A DNA stretch of 64,000 bases from Rosenbergiella collisarenosi (GTDB lineage Bacteria > Pseudomonadota > Gammaproteobacteria > Enterobacterales > Enterobacteriaceae): contig NZ_JABBFP010000002.1 of NCBI RefSeq assembly GCF_018494085.1, positions 186,001 through 250,000 of the forward strand, read 5' to 3'. The notes beneath the pieces were generated by a model, which had not been told where the DNA came from, searched no databases, and worked only from the letters and a program-made list of their open reading frames with translations. Below, piece by piece: positions 54,601 through 63,776 of the stretch; position 1 is the stretch's first letter; the number at the start of each line of letters is the position of its first letter. A program made the position numbers and the translations under genes.

Positions 54601-54727
54601 GCCAAAGATAAGCGACTCATTCACCTATGGCGACAGTGTGGCTCTCAATGCTGAGTTATTCGGGTTACTGAATCAGGCCAATATCGACCGACAGATAATC
54701 AGAACAATTGAGGCGCAACGCCAATGA
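54440..54727 (+). CDS. Rz1: Rz1 outer-membrane spanin lipoprotein
   Basis: This 95-residue lipoprotein has a signal peptide and lipobox SLLASC near residue 24. It lies in the +1 frame and starts inside Rz, extending 127 nt beyond its end. It is larger than lambda Rz1 (60) and not especially proline-rich. ATG 54440 gives the canonical signal peptide start MKLNAIWKLIS. Confidence 0.87.
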   Translation: MKLNAIWKLISAPCLLLIVSLLASCAKPQKTVEYQAVKVPCLAIPADLTSPLTKPKISDSFTYGDSVALNAELFGLLNQANIDRQIIRTIEAQRQ

Positions 54728-54984
54728 AAATCATCCAGTGGCTAATCAGCCTATTCACCAAAGAGAGTAAACCCATGACAGAGCCAGTAACTACCGAGCA
54801 GCCAGCAGAAGCCGTTCCTGCCGTAGCAACAACCCCATCTACCACAGATGTTTATTACCGTGCGGAAGATGTCGATAAGGCGTTTGCTGTTTACTTCACA
54901 GCTCTTGAGCATTTTGAGCTGGAAGAGGCGAAAAAAGTATTTGAGTTTGTGAAGGCTGAAATTCTAAAGCCAGCAACCAAGTAG
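54724..54984 (+). CDS. Phage hypothetical protein (86 aa)
   Basis: It begins with a hydrophobic stretch MKIIQWLISLFTKE, followed by a Pro/Ala/Thr linker and an acidic helical C-terminus (AYFTALEHFELEEAKKVFE-like). Its start overlaps the Rz1 stop by ATGA. An internal ATG at 54775 would remove the hydrophobic part. Function unknown. Confidence 0.65.
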   Translation: MKIIQWLISLFTKESKPMTEPVTTEQPAEAVPAVATTPSTTDVYYRAEDVDKAFAVYFTALEHFELEEAKKVFEFVKAEILKPATK

Positions 54985-55094
54985 CCAGAACAGAGGTCAT
55001 TAACGTGGCCTCGATTGTGGTTATTAAAAAACAATAAAAAACTTAAAAAAATTGTTGACCGCCTATTTGTCGCAAATCTCTAACCTCCGAATCT

Positions 55095-55123
55095 AAGCCC
55101 GCCCGCAAAAGGTGGGCTTTTTT
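55095..55123 (+). terminator. Intrinsic terminator after the lysis cassette
   Basis: GCCCGCC-CGCAAAA-GGTGGGC is followed by six T residues. It lies in the 280-bp gap 54985-55264, which otherwise has only short hairpins. Confidence 0.83.
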
Positions 55124-55264
55124 ATTGGCGCATTCTCGTGCGTATTTAACTCCAAGAGTCCCTTTCGGGATAGAGCCTGAGATTAAGCAGCGGTTATCGC
55201 TGACCAACTCTTGGGCTGCTCCTATCTACGAGAACAGGCTCTATCACCAAAAGGTAAAAGCGAT

Positions 55265-55939
55265 ATGAACTATCCAGTGAACGACCAAGCGTTAACAATG
55301 ACCAGCCGTGAAATTGCCGAGGTTACTGGCAAGCGTCACCCAGATGTCAAAAGAGACATTGAAGTGATGTTTGAACAGCTGCAAGAAGATGTGAGCAAAT
55401 TTGCGAGTATCTATACAGACAGCATGAACCGTAGCCAAGCAGAGTACGTTCTCGATAAAGAGCATACCGAATGCTTGGTTACTGGTTACAGCGCAATGCT
55501 TCGCATGAAAGTCATTAAGCGCATGCATGAACTAGAAGAAAAGACTCGAGTCCCTCAAACGCTACCCGAAGCACTACGACTAGCTGCCGACCTAGCAGAA
55601 CAGAAAGCAGAGCTAGAGAGTAAGTTAGCTATCGCTGGACCTAAGGCTGACTTTGTTGATCATTACGTCAATGCCACTGGCCTCATGGGGTTTCGTGAAG
55701 TAACAAAAATCCTGAAGGTGAAAGAAAATTATCTGCGCCTCTTTCTAATTGAGCATGGGGTCATGTATCGACTAGCAGGAAAGATGACACCTTACTCACA
55801 GCACATTGATGCAGGTCGCTTTGAGGTGAAAACGGGTGAGGCTGGCAACGGGCACGCGTTCTCTCAAGCTAAATTCACTCCGAAAGGTGTTGAGTGGCTA
55901 GCAGGACTACTTGCGAGAGAAAATATCAAGGCTGCGTAA
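55265..55939 (+). CDS. Rha-family regulatory protein with KilAC domain
   Basis: This 224-residue protein has an N-terminal Rha domain (about 1-95; LTMTSREIAEVTGKRHPDVKRDIE) and a C-terminal phage antirepressor KilAC domain (about 125-220; GFREVTKILKVKENYLRLFLIEHG). The middle is helical. Such proteins interfere with host or repressor function. The start at 55265 opens at the conserved N-terminus; the gene is isolated by hairpins on both sides. Confidence 0.88.
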   Translation: MNYPVNDQALTMTSREIAEVTGKRHPDVKRDIEVMFEQLQEDVSKFASIYTDSMNRSQAEYVLDKEHTECLVTGYSAMLRMKVIKRMHELEEKTRVPQTLPEALRLAADLAEQKAELESKLAIAGPKADFVDHYVNATGLMGFREVTKILKVKENYLRLFLIEHGVMYRLAGKMTPYSQHIDAGRFEVKTGEAGNGHAFSQAKFTPKGVEWLAGLLARENIKAA

Positions 55940-56049
55940 AAGGTGTAATTTTTACACCATTAACCCGAGAGCCACTTTCACAACGGCTCTCTGCATCACA
56001 GAGCATCCTATCGGGTGCTGTTTAATGCAATCAACCTCAGGACATGACA
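55940..56049 (+). other. Hairpin-rich gap before the packaging genes
   Basis: GGTGTAA...TTACACC (55942-55957) and AGAGCC...GGCTCT (55971-55993) are two inverted repeats in a short non-coding stretch. They could be terminators or part of a packaging recognition site; neither has a clear T-run. Confidence 0.4.
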
Positions 56050-56322
56050 ATGGCAGATACTAGCATCACCGAAGCACAGCAAAACCAACTCGAACTACTC
56101 CAGACCCTCAACTACGACACTGCAGCAGTCACCGAAGCATTGGCCTTCACTCAAAACGACACCTTCAAACATAAGCTGTTCATTCAGCAATATGGCCGAG
56201 TGTACGCTGAGTCAGACGTAGTGGCCCGCACAATCAAGGCAGTGCAAGAGTCGAAAGAGTCTCTATCTGCGTTAGGCGTGACAACCACAGCGGCAACAAC
56301 TGACACCGCTGCAGCGAGTTAA
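56050..56322 (+). CDS. Phage hypothetical protein (90 aa)
   Basis: This is a helical acidic protein with a Thr/Ala-rich tail: MADTSITEAQQNQLELLQTL to TTAATTDTAAAS. It lies directly before the terminase genes. AGGA is 9 nt before ATG 56050; an in-frame ATG at 56044 is also possible. Function unknown. Confidence 0.65.
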   Translation: MADTSITEAQQNQLELLQTLNYDTAAVTEALAFTQNDTFKHKLFIQQYGRVYAESDVVARTIKAVQESKESLSALGVTTTAATTDTAAAS

Positions 56323-56377
56323 CAATACAGAGCACCTACCCAGGTGCTCGATATTGATAATTGATAAGGAATAAATA

Positions 56378-56776
56378 ATGGCGACTAAAAACAAAGTTGG
56401 TCGCCCAAGTAAGTTGGCCGAGAGTATCGAAAAGGCTAAAGAATACTTAATGGGCGGCTATGAAGCAGTAGGGGATGTAGTCCCGAGCGTGGCTGGCTTA
56501 GCCTGTTATCTTGGCATTAGCCGCTCAACAGCTCAGGAGTACGCCAAAGACAACGCAGAGTTTTCGGGCACGTTAGAGGCAATTAAGACACTACAAGAGA
56601 ATAAGCTTATCAATAAGGGGCTTGTCGGCGATTTCAACCCTACGATAACCAAGCTCATGTTGGCTAACCATGGTTACAGCGACAAAGCCGAGATTGATAA
56701 TAAATCATCCGACGGCAGCATGACTCCTAAGCCAACCACTATCCAATTACTACCCGTTGAGGCTAAGCGTGAGTAG
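56378..56776 (+). CDS. Terminase small subunit
   Basis: This 132-residue DNA-recognition subunit of the packaging motor has an N-terminal GRPSKLAESIEKAKEYL, a helix-turn-helix (AGLACYLGISRSTAQEYAKD) and GDFNPTITKLMLANHGYSDKAE, all typical of this family. It overlaps the large subunit by 8 nt. Confidence 0.9.
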   Translation: MATKNKVGRPSKLAESIEKAKEYLMGGYEAVGDVVPSVAGLACYLGISRSTAQEYAKDNAEFSGTLEAIKTLQENKLINKGLVGDFNPTITKLMLANHGYSDKAEIDNKSSDGSMTPKPTTIQLLPVEAKRE

Positions 56777-58013
56777 CGTACAGCTACCCATACCAGCCAA
56801 ACTTGCTCCACTCTTCACTGCCACAAAAAAACGTTATCGATGCTCACATGGTGGGCGTGGCAGCGCTAAGACTCGAACATTCGCACTAATGACAGCCGTT
56901 AAAGCCTATCAATCCATGATGAATGGCGAGTCAGGCGTAATACTGTGTGCCCGTGAGTTTATGAACTCATTGGAAGAGTCGAGTATGGAGGAGATTAAGC
57001 AAGCAATACGCTCAGTTCCTTTGTTGGCGGCTAACTTCGATATCGGCGAGAAGTACATTCGAACAATTGACCGCAGTGTGAGTTATGTCTTTGCCGGCCT
57101 ACGTCATAACCTCGATAGCATCAAATCAAAGGCGCGTATCTTGCTGTGCTGGGTTGATGAAGCCGAGACGGTGAGTGAAGTGGCTTGGCAGAAGCTTGAC
57201 CCTACAGTGCGTGAGGCTGGCTCTGAGATATGGGTGACATGGAACCCTGAGGTAGACGGTAGCCCGACTGATAAGCGATTCCGTAAAAGCCAAGACGATT
57301 CAATCATCACTGTTGAAATGAACTATACGGATAACCCGTGGTTCCCTGAGGTGCTTGAGATTGTCCGTGCTAAAGACCAGAAGAATCTCGACCCTGCGAC
57401 ATATGCTTGGGTGTGGGAAGGTGCCTATCTCGAAAACTCCGAGAAACAGGTTCTTGCTGGCAAGTACGCTATCGAAGAGTTTGATGGCGATCTCTGGAAG
57501 CAAGCTGACCGCTTATTCTTCGGTGCTGACTTCGGATTCGCGCAAGACCCCAATACTCTCATTCGCATGTTCATGCTTAACAGTAGGCTTTATATCGAAT
57601 ATGAGGCTTACGGTGTCGGCGTAGAACTTGATGAGATGGCTGAGTTTTATGACTCTATCCCCGAGGTCAGACGCTGGCCCATCAAGGGTGATGCTGCTCG
57701 ACCTGAGACAATCAGTTATCTCGGCAGGCAGGGGTTCACTATCGATGCTGCTGCTAAGTGGCAAGGCTGCGTTGAAGACGGTATTACCTACCTGCGCGGA
57801 TTCGAGAAGATAATCGTCCATCCTCGCTGCAAACATACCGCAGAAGAAGCAAGGCTTTACTCTTACAAGACCGACCGCATCACGGGCGAAGTGTTGCCTA
57901 TCATTGCTGATGCTCATAACCACTGTATCGACGCAATACGCTACGGCCTAGACGGCTACATTACGTCAGAGGGCGGTATCGGTACTTGGGTATCTCTCGG
58001 CCGTCAGCGTTAA
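56769..58013 (+). CDS. Terminase large subunit (PBSX family)
   Basis: This is the ATPase/nuclease of DNA packaging, 414 residues. Walker A is HGGRGSAKTRT (about 28-38), Walker B is ILLCWVDEAE. The RNase H-like nuclease carries acidic residues in FFGADFGFAQDP, IKGDAARPET and DAHNHCIDAIRYG. GTG 56769 is chosen as the start because GAGG lies 6 nt upstream within the small-subunit gene. Confidence 0.93.
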   Translation: MSSVQLPIPAKLAPLFTATKKRYRCSHGGRGSAKTRTFALMTAVKAYQSMMNGESGVILCAREFMNSLEESSMEEIKQAIRSVPLLAANFDIGEKYIRTIDRSVSYVFAGLRHNLDSIKSKARILLCWVDEAETVSEVAWQKLDPTVREAGSEIWVTWNPEVDGSPTDKRFRKSQDDSIITVEMNYTDNPWFPEVLEIVRAKDQKNLDPATYAWVWEGAYLENSEKQVLAGKYAIEEFDGDLWKQADRLFFGADFGFAQDPNTLIRMFMLNSRLYIEYEAYGVGVELDEMAEFYDSIPEVRRWPIKGDAARPETISYLGRQGFTIDAAAKWQGCVEDGITYLRGFEKIIVHPRCKHTAEEARLYSYKTDRITGEVLPIIADAHNHCIDAIRYGLDGYITSEGGIGTWVSLGRQR

Positions 58014-58031
58014 TCAATTCCGCGAGGGAAT

Positions 58032-59495
58032 ATGTCACGAAAAAACAAAAGCCATCGCGGAGTAAAAACTTCGGATGGTTACAACAACCTTGTCGCTCGT
58101 ACAGGGATGCAGACAGAGAACCAGAGCGCAGCAGGAGAATACCGACCTAATTTTACCTCTCGCAATCGTTTAGAGATTGAGTGGTGCTATCGGTCATCTT
58201 GGATAGTTGGCGCTGCTGTAGACGCTATAGCGGACGATATGACCCGTAAGGGGATTCGTATCACCTCAGAGATTGACCCGAAAGCGCGAGGCGTAATTGA
58301 GAGCCAATTCGATGCGTTGGAAATATGGGATAAACTCAACGATGTAATTAAGTGGGCGCGGCTTTATGGTGGCGCTGTTGGTTACATCATGATTGACGGC
58401 CAAGACCCGTCAACCCCATTAAGGCTAGAAACGATTGGTAGGGGATCATTCAAGGGTATTCTTCCGCTAGACCGCTGGCAGCTTAATCCCAATCTGGAAG
58501 AGAGAATTACCGAACTCGGCCCACACTACACCATGCCTAAGTTTTACGACTTGGTAACCACTGGTACCGGGTTGCAAGGTTGGAGGATTCACCACTCAAG
58601 GCTAATTCGCTTCGATGGCGTAACACTGCCATATCAGCAGAAGATAACCGAGAATGAGTGGGGCATGTCTATCATTGAGCGGATATTCGACCGACTGACC
58701 GCATACGATAGCTCAACTCTTGGGGCTGCTCAGTTGGTGTTTAAGGCTCACTTGAGAACGTACAGCGTTGATGGGTTGAGACAGTTAATCGCTACGGGCG
58801 GCCCTGCTTACGAAGGGTTCCTCAAGCACATGAATATGATTCGTCAGTTTCAGTCCAACGAAGGGCTGACACTGATGGATGCGAAGGACACATTTGAGAC
58901 GCACCAATATTCATTCGGTGGGCTTGATGGTGTTCTTTCTCAGTTCTCCGAACAAATATCAGGCGCGGTACAAATACCACTTGTTCGTTTGTTTGGGCAA
59001 TCCCCCCAAGGATTCTCAACGGGTGACGCTGACCTTGCCAACTACTACGACGGAATCGGGAGTCAGCAGGAGCGACGATTGAGAAACCCGCTACGCCGTA
59101 TCATCGACATTATCAGCCGCTCTGAGCTAGGTCAGCCGATAGAGGATGACTTCACCTTTGAGTTTAACCCTCTATGGCAAATGTCTGACCTTGACCGCTC
59201 CACAGTGGCACTCAACACAGTGAATGCACTAAGCACGGCTGTAGACTCTGGTCTAATGACGGTTAAAGCAGGTGCCACAGACTTGCGGGAACTCTCTGAC
59301 ATAACGGGTGTAGGCGCTTCAATCACTGATGAGGATATTAGCAATGCAGAGGATGAGCCGCCGCCGAACCTTGGACAAGTCGAGGAGGCAACCCCGGAGC
59401 ACTCAAGCGGAGACCCGGTACAGAACAAGCCTACGCAGGATAGCGCAAGCAGTGGGAGACATAGTAAGCGGTTCCTACGATGGTTCAAACGATAG
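58032..59495 (+). CDS. Portal protein, DUF1073 family
   Basis: This 487-residue protein forms the portal vertex. It contains the DUF1073 signatures NRLEIEWCYRSSWIVGAAVDAIADDM and QIPLVRLFGQSPQGFSTGDADLANYYD. In databases this Pfam family is also named after the anti-CBASS protein Acb1, a distant relation. Position after terminase supports the portal role. The C-terminal 50 residues are acidic and proline-rich and are encoded in a region shared with the next gene. Confidence 0.9.
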   Translation: MSRKNKSHRGVKTSDGYNNLVARTGMQTENQSAAGEYRPNFTSRNRLEIEWCYRSSWIVGAAVDAIADDMTRKGIRITSEIDPKARGVIESQFDALEIWDKLNDVIKWARLYGGAVGYIMIDGQDPSTPLRLETIGRGSFKGILPLDRWQLNPNLEERITELGPHYTMPKFYDLVTTGTGLQGWRIHHSRLIRFDGVTLPYQQKITENEWGMSIIERIFDRLTAYDSSTLGAAQLVFKAHLRTYSVDGLRQLIATGGPAYEGFLKHMNMIRQFQSNEGLTLMDAKDTFETHQYSFGGLDGVLSQFSEQISGAVQIPLVRLFGQSPQGFSTGDADLANYYDGIGSQQERRLRNPLRRIIDIISRSELGQPIEDDFTFEFNPLWQMSDLDRSTVALNTVNALSTAVDSGLMTVKAGATDLRELSDITGVGASITDEDISNAEDEPPPNLGQVEEATPEHSSGDPVQNKPTQDSASSGRHSKRFLRWFKR

Positions 59496-60105
59496 CGTTA
59501 CTGAAATCATGGCGAACCTAGAAGCCTACAGTAATGTGATTGATGGTTGGGCTAATCGTGTCGCTGAGTCCTTTGCTGCCGGAATACTTCGAGAGAATGA
59601 TCGGCAGTGGCGAGAGATGAGCCGTGATATCCACGTTGGGTTAAAGGATATTGTCGACAATGCGCCGATTGGCGACGTGATGCGCTCTATCGTCCATGAC
59701 CAGGTGAAGTACATCAAGTCGCTACCGCTTGAGGCTGCTGACAGGGTTTACGACATTCAAAATAGAGCGATTCAGGCTGTAGTGAATGGTGAACGGGCTT
59801 CGGAATTACAGAAAGAGATTATGCGCTCCGGTGACGTTGCCGAGTCGAGAGCTAAGCTAATCGCTCGGACAGAGCTAGGTCGCGCAAGTGGCGCACTAAC
59901 ACAGGCTAGGGCGTTATCTGCTGGCTCAATCGGGTATATCTGGCGTACAGCACATGACAGTGACGTGAGGCATTCGCATAAAGAAATGGAAGGAAAATTT
60001 GTGCACTGGGAGTCACCGCCAACATTAGACGGGTTAACGGGCCATGCGGGATGTGTTCCTAACTGTCGATGCTATCCAGAAGTGGTATTCAAACAACCCG
60101 AATAG
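59344..60105 (+). CDS. MuF-like head morphogenesis protein
   Basis: This 253-residue minor head protein has the SPP1 gp7/MuF domain (about 120-250). KLIARTELGRASGALTQARALSAG and the Cys/His-containing DVRHSHKEMEGKFVHWESPP...CVPNCRCYPEVV are characteristic. ATG 59344 has GAGG 9 nt upstream; the gene then overlaps the portal gene by 152 nt in another frame. Its N-terminal 40 residues are strongly basic. Confidence 0.82.
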   Translation: MQRMSRRRTLDKSRRQPRSTQAETRYRTSLRRIAQAVGDIVSGSYDGSNDSVTEIMANLEAYSNVIDGWANRVAESFAAGILRENDRQWREMSRDIHVGLKDIVDNAPIGDVMRSIVHDQVKYIKSLPLEAADRVYDIQNRAIQAVVNGERASELQKEIMRSGDVAESRAKLIARTELGRASGALTQARALSAGSIGYIWRTAHDSDVRHSHKEMEGKFVHWESPPTLDGLTGHAGCVPNCRCYPEVVFKQPE

Positions 60106-60127
60106 GTCGCTTAGGCGGCTTTTTTTA
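60105..60127 (+). terminator. Terminator-like hairpin within the head genes
   Basis: GTCGC-TTAG-GCGGC is followed by eight T residues between the MuF-like and DUF2213 genes. The short stem suggests partial termination only. Confidence 0.5.
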
Positions 60128-60150
60128 TGCCTGAAATTCACAGGTGAGAA

Positions 60151-61368
60151 ATGAAATACTTTTTTAATACTCAGCTAGGTAACTCGCGTTTCCAGATGAG
60201 CGATGGCGGGATGCTATGTAGAGACGTCCCTATCGCCCGTACAGGCGAGCAAACCTACACAGCTGATGATTTACCAGATATTGAGCCGTCACCCGGTGGA
60301 TTGATTGTGGTAGAGCGCCACGATGATGAGGTATTCAGCGACGAAACGCTGGCCTCGTTTGAAGGTATGAGCATCACGATTGACCATCCCCACGACATCG
60401 ACGGCTCAATTTTATTCATCAATCCCGATAACTGGCGAGAGCTTTCTTTCGGACACGTCCAGAACGTGCGCCGTGGTGAAGGTATTAACGCCGACCTAAT
60501 TCTTGCCGACCTCGTAGTGAAGTCAGCAGAAGCAATCCAAGCCATTGAGGATGGACTCCGCGAAGTCTCCTGCGGTTATGACGCTCACTACGAGCGGATT
60601 AGCCAAGGAAGGGCTAAGCAAGTCTCAATCAGAGGTAATCATGTGGCACTGGTCGATAAAGGCCGTGCTGGTTCACGTTGCGCGATAGGAGATAGAGACT
60701 CTATGCAACCCAAAAAGAAAACCGGATTTCTCGCCCTATTTGCTCGGGCTGTGAAAACTGGCGACGCTGACGATATTGCTGAGCTTGCTGAAATGGCAAG
60801 TGGCGATAGCGATACACCACCGAATTACTCGTTACCCCCTCAGAAGCCTGAGCAGGAAACTCCCACTATGGACTCTGACCGACCAGCATGGGTGGATGAA
60901 CTCCTAACAGCCATCAAAGGCCTATCACCAAAAACTGGCGATAGTGACGAAGATGATAAAACTGGTGACTCTGACGATGATGACAAAGAGAAGTCCGGCG
61001 ACTCTGATGACGAGGATAAAACCACTGACTCAGAAGATGATGAGGAAGAAGGACAAGTAACAGGCGATAGCGCCTACCGTGCTGACCTTATCGTGCCGGG
61101 CTTCGATATTCCGAAGAAAGCCAAGCCAACCTCATTCAAGCGCGATGTACTGGGTGCTGCTGATAAACAGCTAGTGCGTCAAGTTGTCGGTGACTCTGCA
61201 ATTTCCAAACTACCGAAACAGGTAGTGGACATGGCGTTTAACGCCGTATCTGAGATTGCGAAATCACGCAATACCCGCGGTCGCACCACTGACTCTGCAC
61301 CGTATTCATCTTCTTCAACTCCTGCGTCACTTAACCAAGCCGCTCGCGACTTCTGGTCTAAAAAATAA
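60151..61368 (+). CDS. DUF2213 protein, probable capsid protease with scaffold-like tail
   Basis: This 405-residue protein has an N-terminal DUF2213 domain (about 5-185; ITIDHPHDIDG, LREVSCGYDAHYE, IRGNHVALVDKGRAGSRC). DUF2213 lies in the head-maturation gene position and is often considered a prohead protease. A very acidic repeat region follows (about 255-310; TGDSDEDDKTGDSDDDDKE-like units), then a C-terminal domain (about 310-400). This domain order resembles a fused protease-scaffold. Confidence 0.82.
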   Translation: MKYFFNTQLGNSRFQMSDGGMLCRDVPIARTGEQTYTADDLPDIEPSPGGLIVVERHDDEVFSDETLASFEGMSITIDHPHDIDGSILFINPDNWRELSFGHVQNVRRGEGINADLILADLVVKSAEAIQAIEDGLREVSCGYDAHYERISQGRAKQVSIRGNHVALVDKGRAGSRCAIGDRDSMQPKKKTGFLALFARAVKTGDADDIAELAEMASGDSDTPPNYSLPPQKPEQETPTMDSDRPAWVDELLTAIKGLSPKTGDSDEDDKTGDSDDDDKEKSGDSDDEDKTTDSEDDEEEGQVTGDSAYRADLIVPGFDIPKKAKPTSFKRDVLGAADKQLVRQVVGDSAISKLPKQVVDMAFNAVSEIAKSRNTRGRTTDSAPYSSSSTPASLNQAARDFWSKK

Positions 61369-61377
61369 GGTAACCAC

Positions 61378-61857
61378 ATGACAGCATATCTATTCCGGAT
61401 GCCTGCGGGCATTGCCGGTGCTATTTCACGCCCACGCGACTTAACAACCGAACCAGTGATTCTGGACGAAACTAAGCTATTCACAGCTTACGGACTACCG
61501 GGTAAATACTCTGGCGATAATTTCGTACCGCTAACAGCGACCGACACTGCCGCATCAATCGTTGGCTTCTTGGTTCGCCCATACCCAACTACTTCAGCTG
61601 CTGACTTTGCTCGAAACGTTACCTCTGGTGGTAATCAGCAAGGTGATGCGCTGAAACGTGGCTACATCACGGTGAATATCGGCGGTGACGCTACGGCGAT
61701 CACTAAAAATGCACCGGTCTACTTCGACCTATCGGCAGGGGCATTGACTGCTACCGCGCCAGCAGAAGGCGTGACCACTGTTATCGAAATTCCAAACGCT
61801 GTGTTTACTGGTGCAGGTGATGCTGACGGTAACACTGAGCTGGCTTACAAGATTTAA
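61378..61857 (+). CDS. Probable capsid decoration / cement protein
   Basis: This 159-residue protein has no transmembrane parts and is rich in beta-forming residues with many Thr, Ala and Gly (GYITVNIGGDATAITKNAPVYFD). Its place between the DUF2213 gene and the capsid gene is that of head decoration or structural cement proteins. The specific function is inferred from context. Confidence 0.7.
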   Translation: MTAYLFRMPAGIAGAISRPRDLTTEPVILDETKLFTAYGLPGKYSGDNFVPLTATDTAASIVGFLVRPYPTTSAADFARNVTSGGNQQGDALKRGYITVNIGGDATAITKNAPVYFDLSAGALTATAPAEGVTTVIEIPNAVFTGAGDADGNTELAYKI

Positions 61858-61870
61858 GGACTGATTAACT

Positions 61871-62812
61871 ATGCAAACATTTGACCGCGCGACCGTTGAC
61901 TCAACTGGTGCGTTTCTGGTTGGCGAGCTTGAGCGCCTAGACCAAACCCTGAACCTACCACTGGTTGCTTACACCTGGAGCCGTGATATTCAGCTTCGTG
62001 AAGATGTGTCCATCGCTGATGATATCTCATCCTTCACCAACACTAACTTCGCCTCTGCGGGTACCGGTGGTAAGCCAAACGGTAAAAACTGGATCGGAAA
62101 AGACTCTACCGCTATCGCTGGCGTAAACCTCGATATTCAAAAGCAAGGGTTCCCCCTCCAATTATGGGGCCAAGAGCTAGGATGGACGGTAATCGAACTT
62201 GAAGCCGCTGCAAAGGTTGGTCGCCCAATCGATACGCAGAAGTATGACGGTATGCAGTTGAAGTGGAACATGGACACCGATGAACAGGTTTATATCGGTG
62301 ACGACGACCTTAACGCTAAGGGGTTACTGACCTTATCTGGCATTGCGACGACTGCGGCTACAAAAACGTGGGCAACCTCTACTGCTGATGAAATCCGCGA
62401 TAGCGTAAACGCAGTGTTAACAGCGGCGTGGAAAAACTCGGGTTATTCAATGGTCCCGACTGACTTGTTACTTCCTCCAGAGCAATACGCTCTGTTGGGT
62501 ACAATCATCGTGTCTTCTGCTGGTAATCAATCATTGCTGACCTACCTAAGCACTAACACCATTGCGTACCATAACAACGGTGTTCCGCTGAACATTAAGC
62601 CCGTCAAGTGGCTGAAAGGTCGCGGTGCCAAGGGTACTGACCGTGCGCTGGCATATACCAACGATAAGAAGTTCATTCGCTTCCCGATGGTTCCGTTGCG
62701 TTCAATCCCTGTCCAGTACCGCGGTATTTACCAACTGGTAACCTACTACGGAAAGCTGGGTGCGGTAGAGCCAGTGTACAAAGAGACGCTTGCCTACATG
62801 GACGGCATCTAA
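61871..62812 (+). CDS. Major capsid protein, DUF2184 family
   Basis: This 313-residue protein is a DUF2184 (encapsulin-like) capsid protein: VAYTWSRDIQLREDVSIADD, GKNWIGKDSTAIAGVNLDI, WGQELGWTVIELEAA and MVPTDLLLPPEQYALL are family-like. It is 14 bp after the putative cement gene and precedes the connector gene. Confidence 0.88.
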   Translation: MQTFDRATVDSTGAFLVGELERLDQTLNLPLVAYTWSRDIQLREDVSIADDISSFTNTNFASAGTGGKPNGKNWIGKDSTAIAGVNLDIQKQGFPLQLWGQELGWTVIELEAAAKVGRPIDTQKYDGMQLKWNMDTDEQVYIGDDDLNAKGLLTLSGIATTAATKTWATSTADEIRDSVNAVLTAAWKNSGYSMVPTDLLLPPEQYALLGTIIVSSAGNQSLLTYLSTNTIAYHNNGVPLNIKPVKWLKGRGAKGTDRALAYTNDKKFIRFPMVPLRSIPVQYRGIYQLVTYYGKLGAVEPVYKETLAYMDGI

Positions 62813-62823
62813 CGAGGTGAAGC

Positions 62824-63231
62824 ATGAGCAACAATCAATCGTTGCCAGATGCTGACCAGTTCCGAAAAGACTTCCCGCAGTTCGCAGACACCACAAAGTT
62901 TCCTGATTCACAAATCAACTTCCGACTTACGCTTGCCGACACGCTGTTATCTGAAAAGTTAACTGGCGTTAAGCTATTCCCTTATTTCGCGGAGTTGTTT
63001 GTGGCGCACTACCTAACACTGTATGCCGCTGATTCGGCGGCTTCTCTGATAGGCGGGGCGACAGGTTCAACCAGTGGTGTGGTTTCGTCTAAGTCAGTGG
63101 ACAAGGTGTCGGTGTCGTTCGATAACGGCTCGACCCTTAGCCCTGACGCGGGATTCTGGAACTACACCCGGTATGGTGCTGAGTTCTGGCAGCTTATCGG
63201 CATGTTCGGAATGGGAGGTCGGCAACTATGA
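62824..63231 (+). CDS. Head-tail connector, DUF4054 family
   Basis: This 135-residue protein has the DUF4054 pattern: [23 protein letters not shown] and the C-terminal [22 protein letters not shown], as in small head-completion proteins. It overlaps the next start by ATGA. Confidence 0.85.
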   Translation: MSNNQSLPDADQFRKDFPQFADTTKFPDSQINFRLTLADTLLSEKLTGVKLFPYFAELFVAHYLTLYAADSAASLIGGATGSTSGVVSSKSVDKVSVSFDNGSTLSPDAGFWNYTRYGAEFWQLIGMFGMGGRQL

Positions 63232-63776
63232 AGTCTGGCTTAACTATCCGTTCAGACCTGAGCGGTAAGATACTGCAAGCACTGAAAGAGGTTGGTAAGA
63301 AGGATGTTCTGGTCGGCATTCCCGAAGGTAAAAGCGAGCGTGAGGATGCCGATATCGGTAATGCTGCGATTGGCTATATCAACGAGAACGGATCACCTGC
63401 TCAGAATATCCCCGCCCGACCTCATTTAGTACCTGGTGTTCGCAAGGCTCAGTCTGAAACGCTTCCCCTGCTCAAGTCTGCCGCTCAGTCCATCCTGACG
63501 GGTGACGGTAGCGCGGCTACTCGTGACTTAAATAGGGCTGGGTTTTTAGCGGTCAATGCAGTGAAAGCCGTCATTGATGAGTCTGGGTTTGTGCCATTAG
63601 CAGACGGTACCGTAGCGGCTCGGGCTAGGAAGGGTCGGAAAGGTGCGAAAGCTGAGATGAAGAGTAGAGCCAACGGCGGAGATCCTAACAACGCTAATGC
63701 CATGCCGCTAATAGATACCGGTGAGTATCGAGACTCAATCACCTATGTCGTGAGGGATAAAAATGCCAACTCTTGA
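63228..63776 (+). CDS. Tail completion / neck protein
   Basis: This 182-residue basic protein starts [53 protein letters not shown] and [15 protein letters not shown] are typical of phage neck/tail-completion proteins (HK97 gp10-like superfamily). It overlaps both neighbours. Confidence 0.78.
   Translation: MKSGLTIRSDLSGKILQALKEVGKKDVLVGIPEGKSEREDADIGNAAIGYINENGSPAQNIPARPHLVPGVRKAQSETLPLLKSAAQSILTGDGSAATRDLNRAGFLAVNAVKAVIDESGFVPLADGTVAARARKGRKGAKAEMKSRANGGDPNNANAMPLIDTGEYRDSITYVVRDKNANS

Noticed and set aside
60860-61080. Tandem DNA repeat
   Set aside because: The pattern is an amino-acid level Asp/Ser repeat with drifting codons, not a DNA satellite or recombination element.
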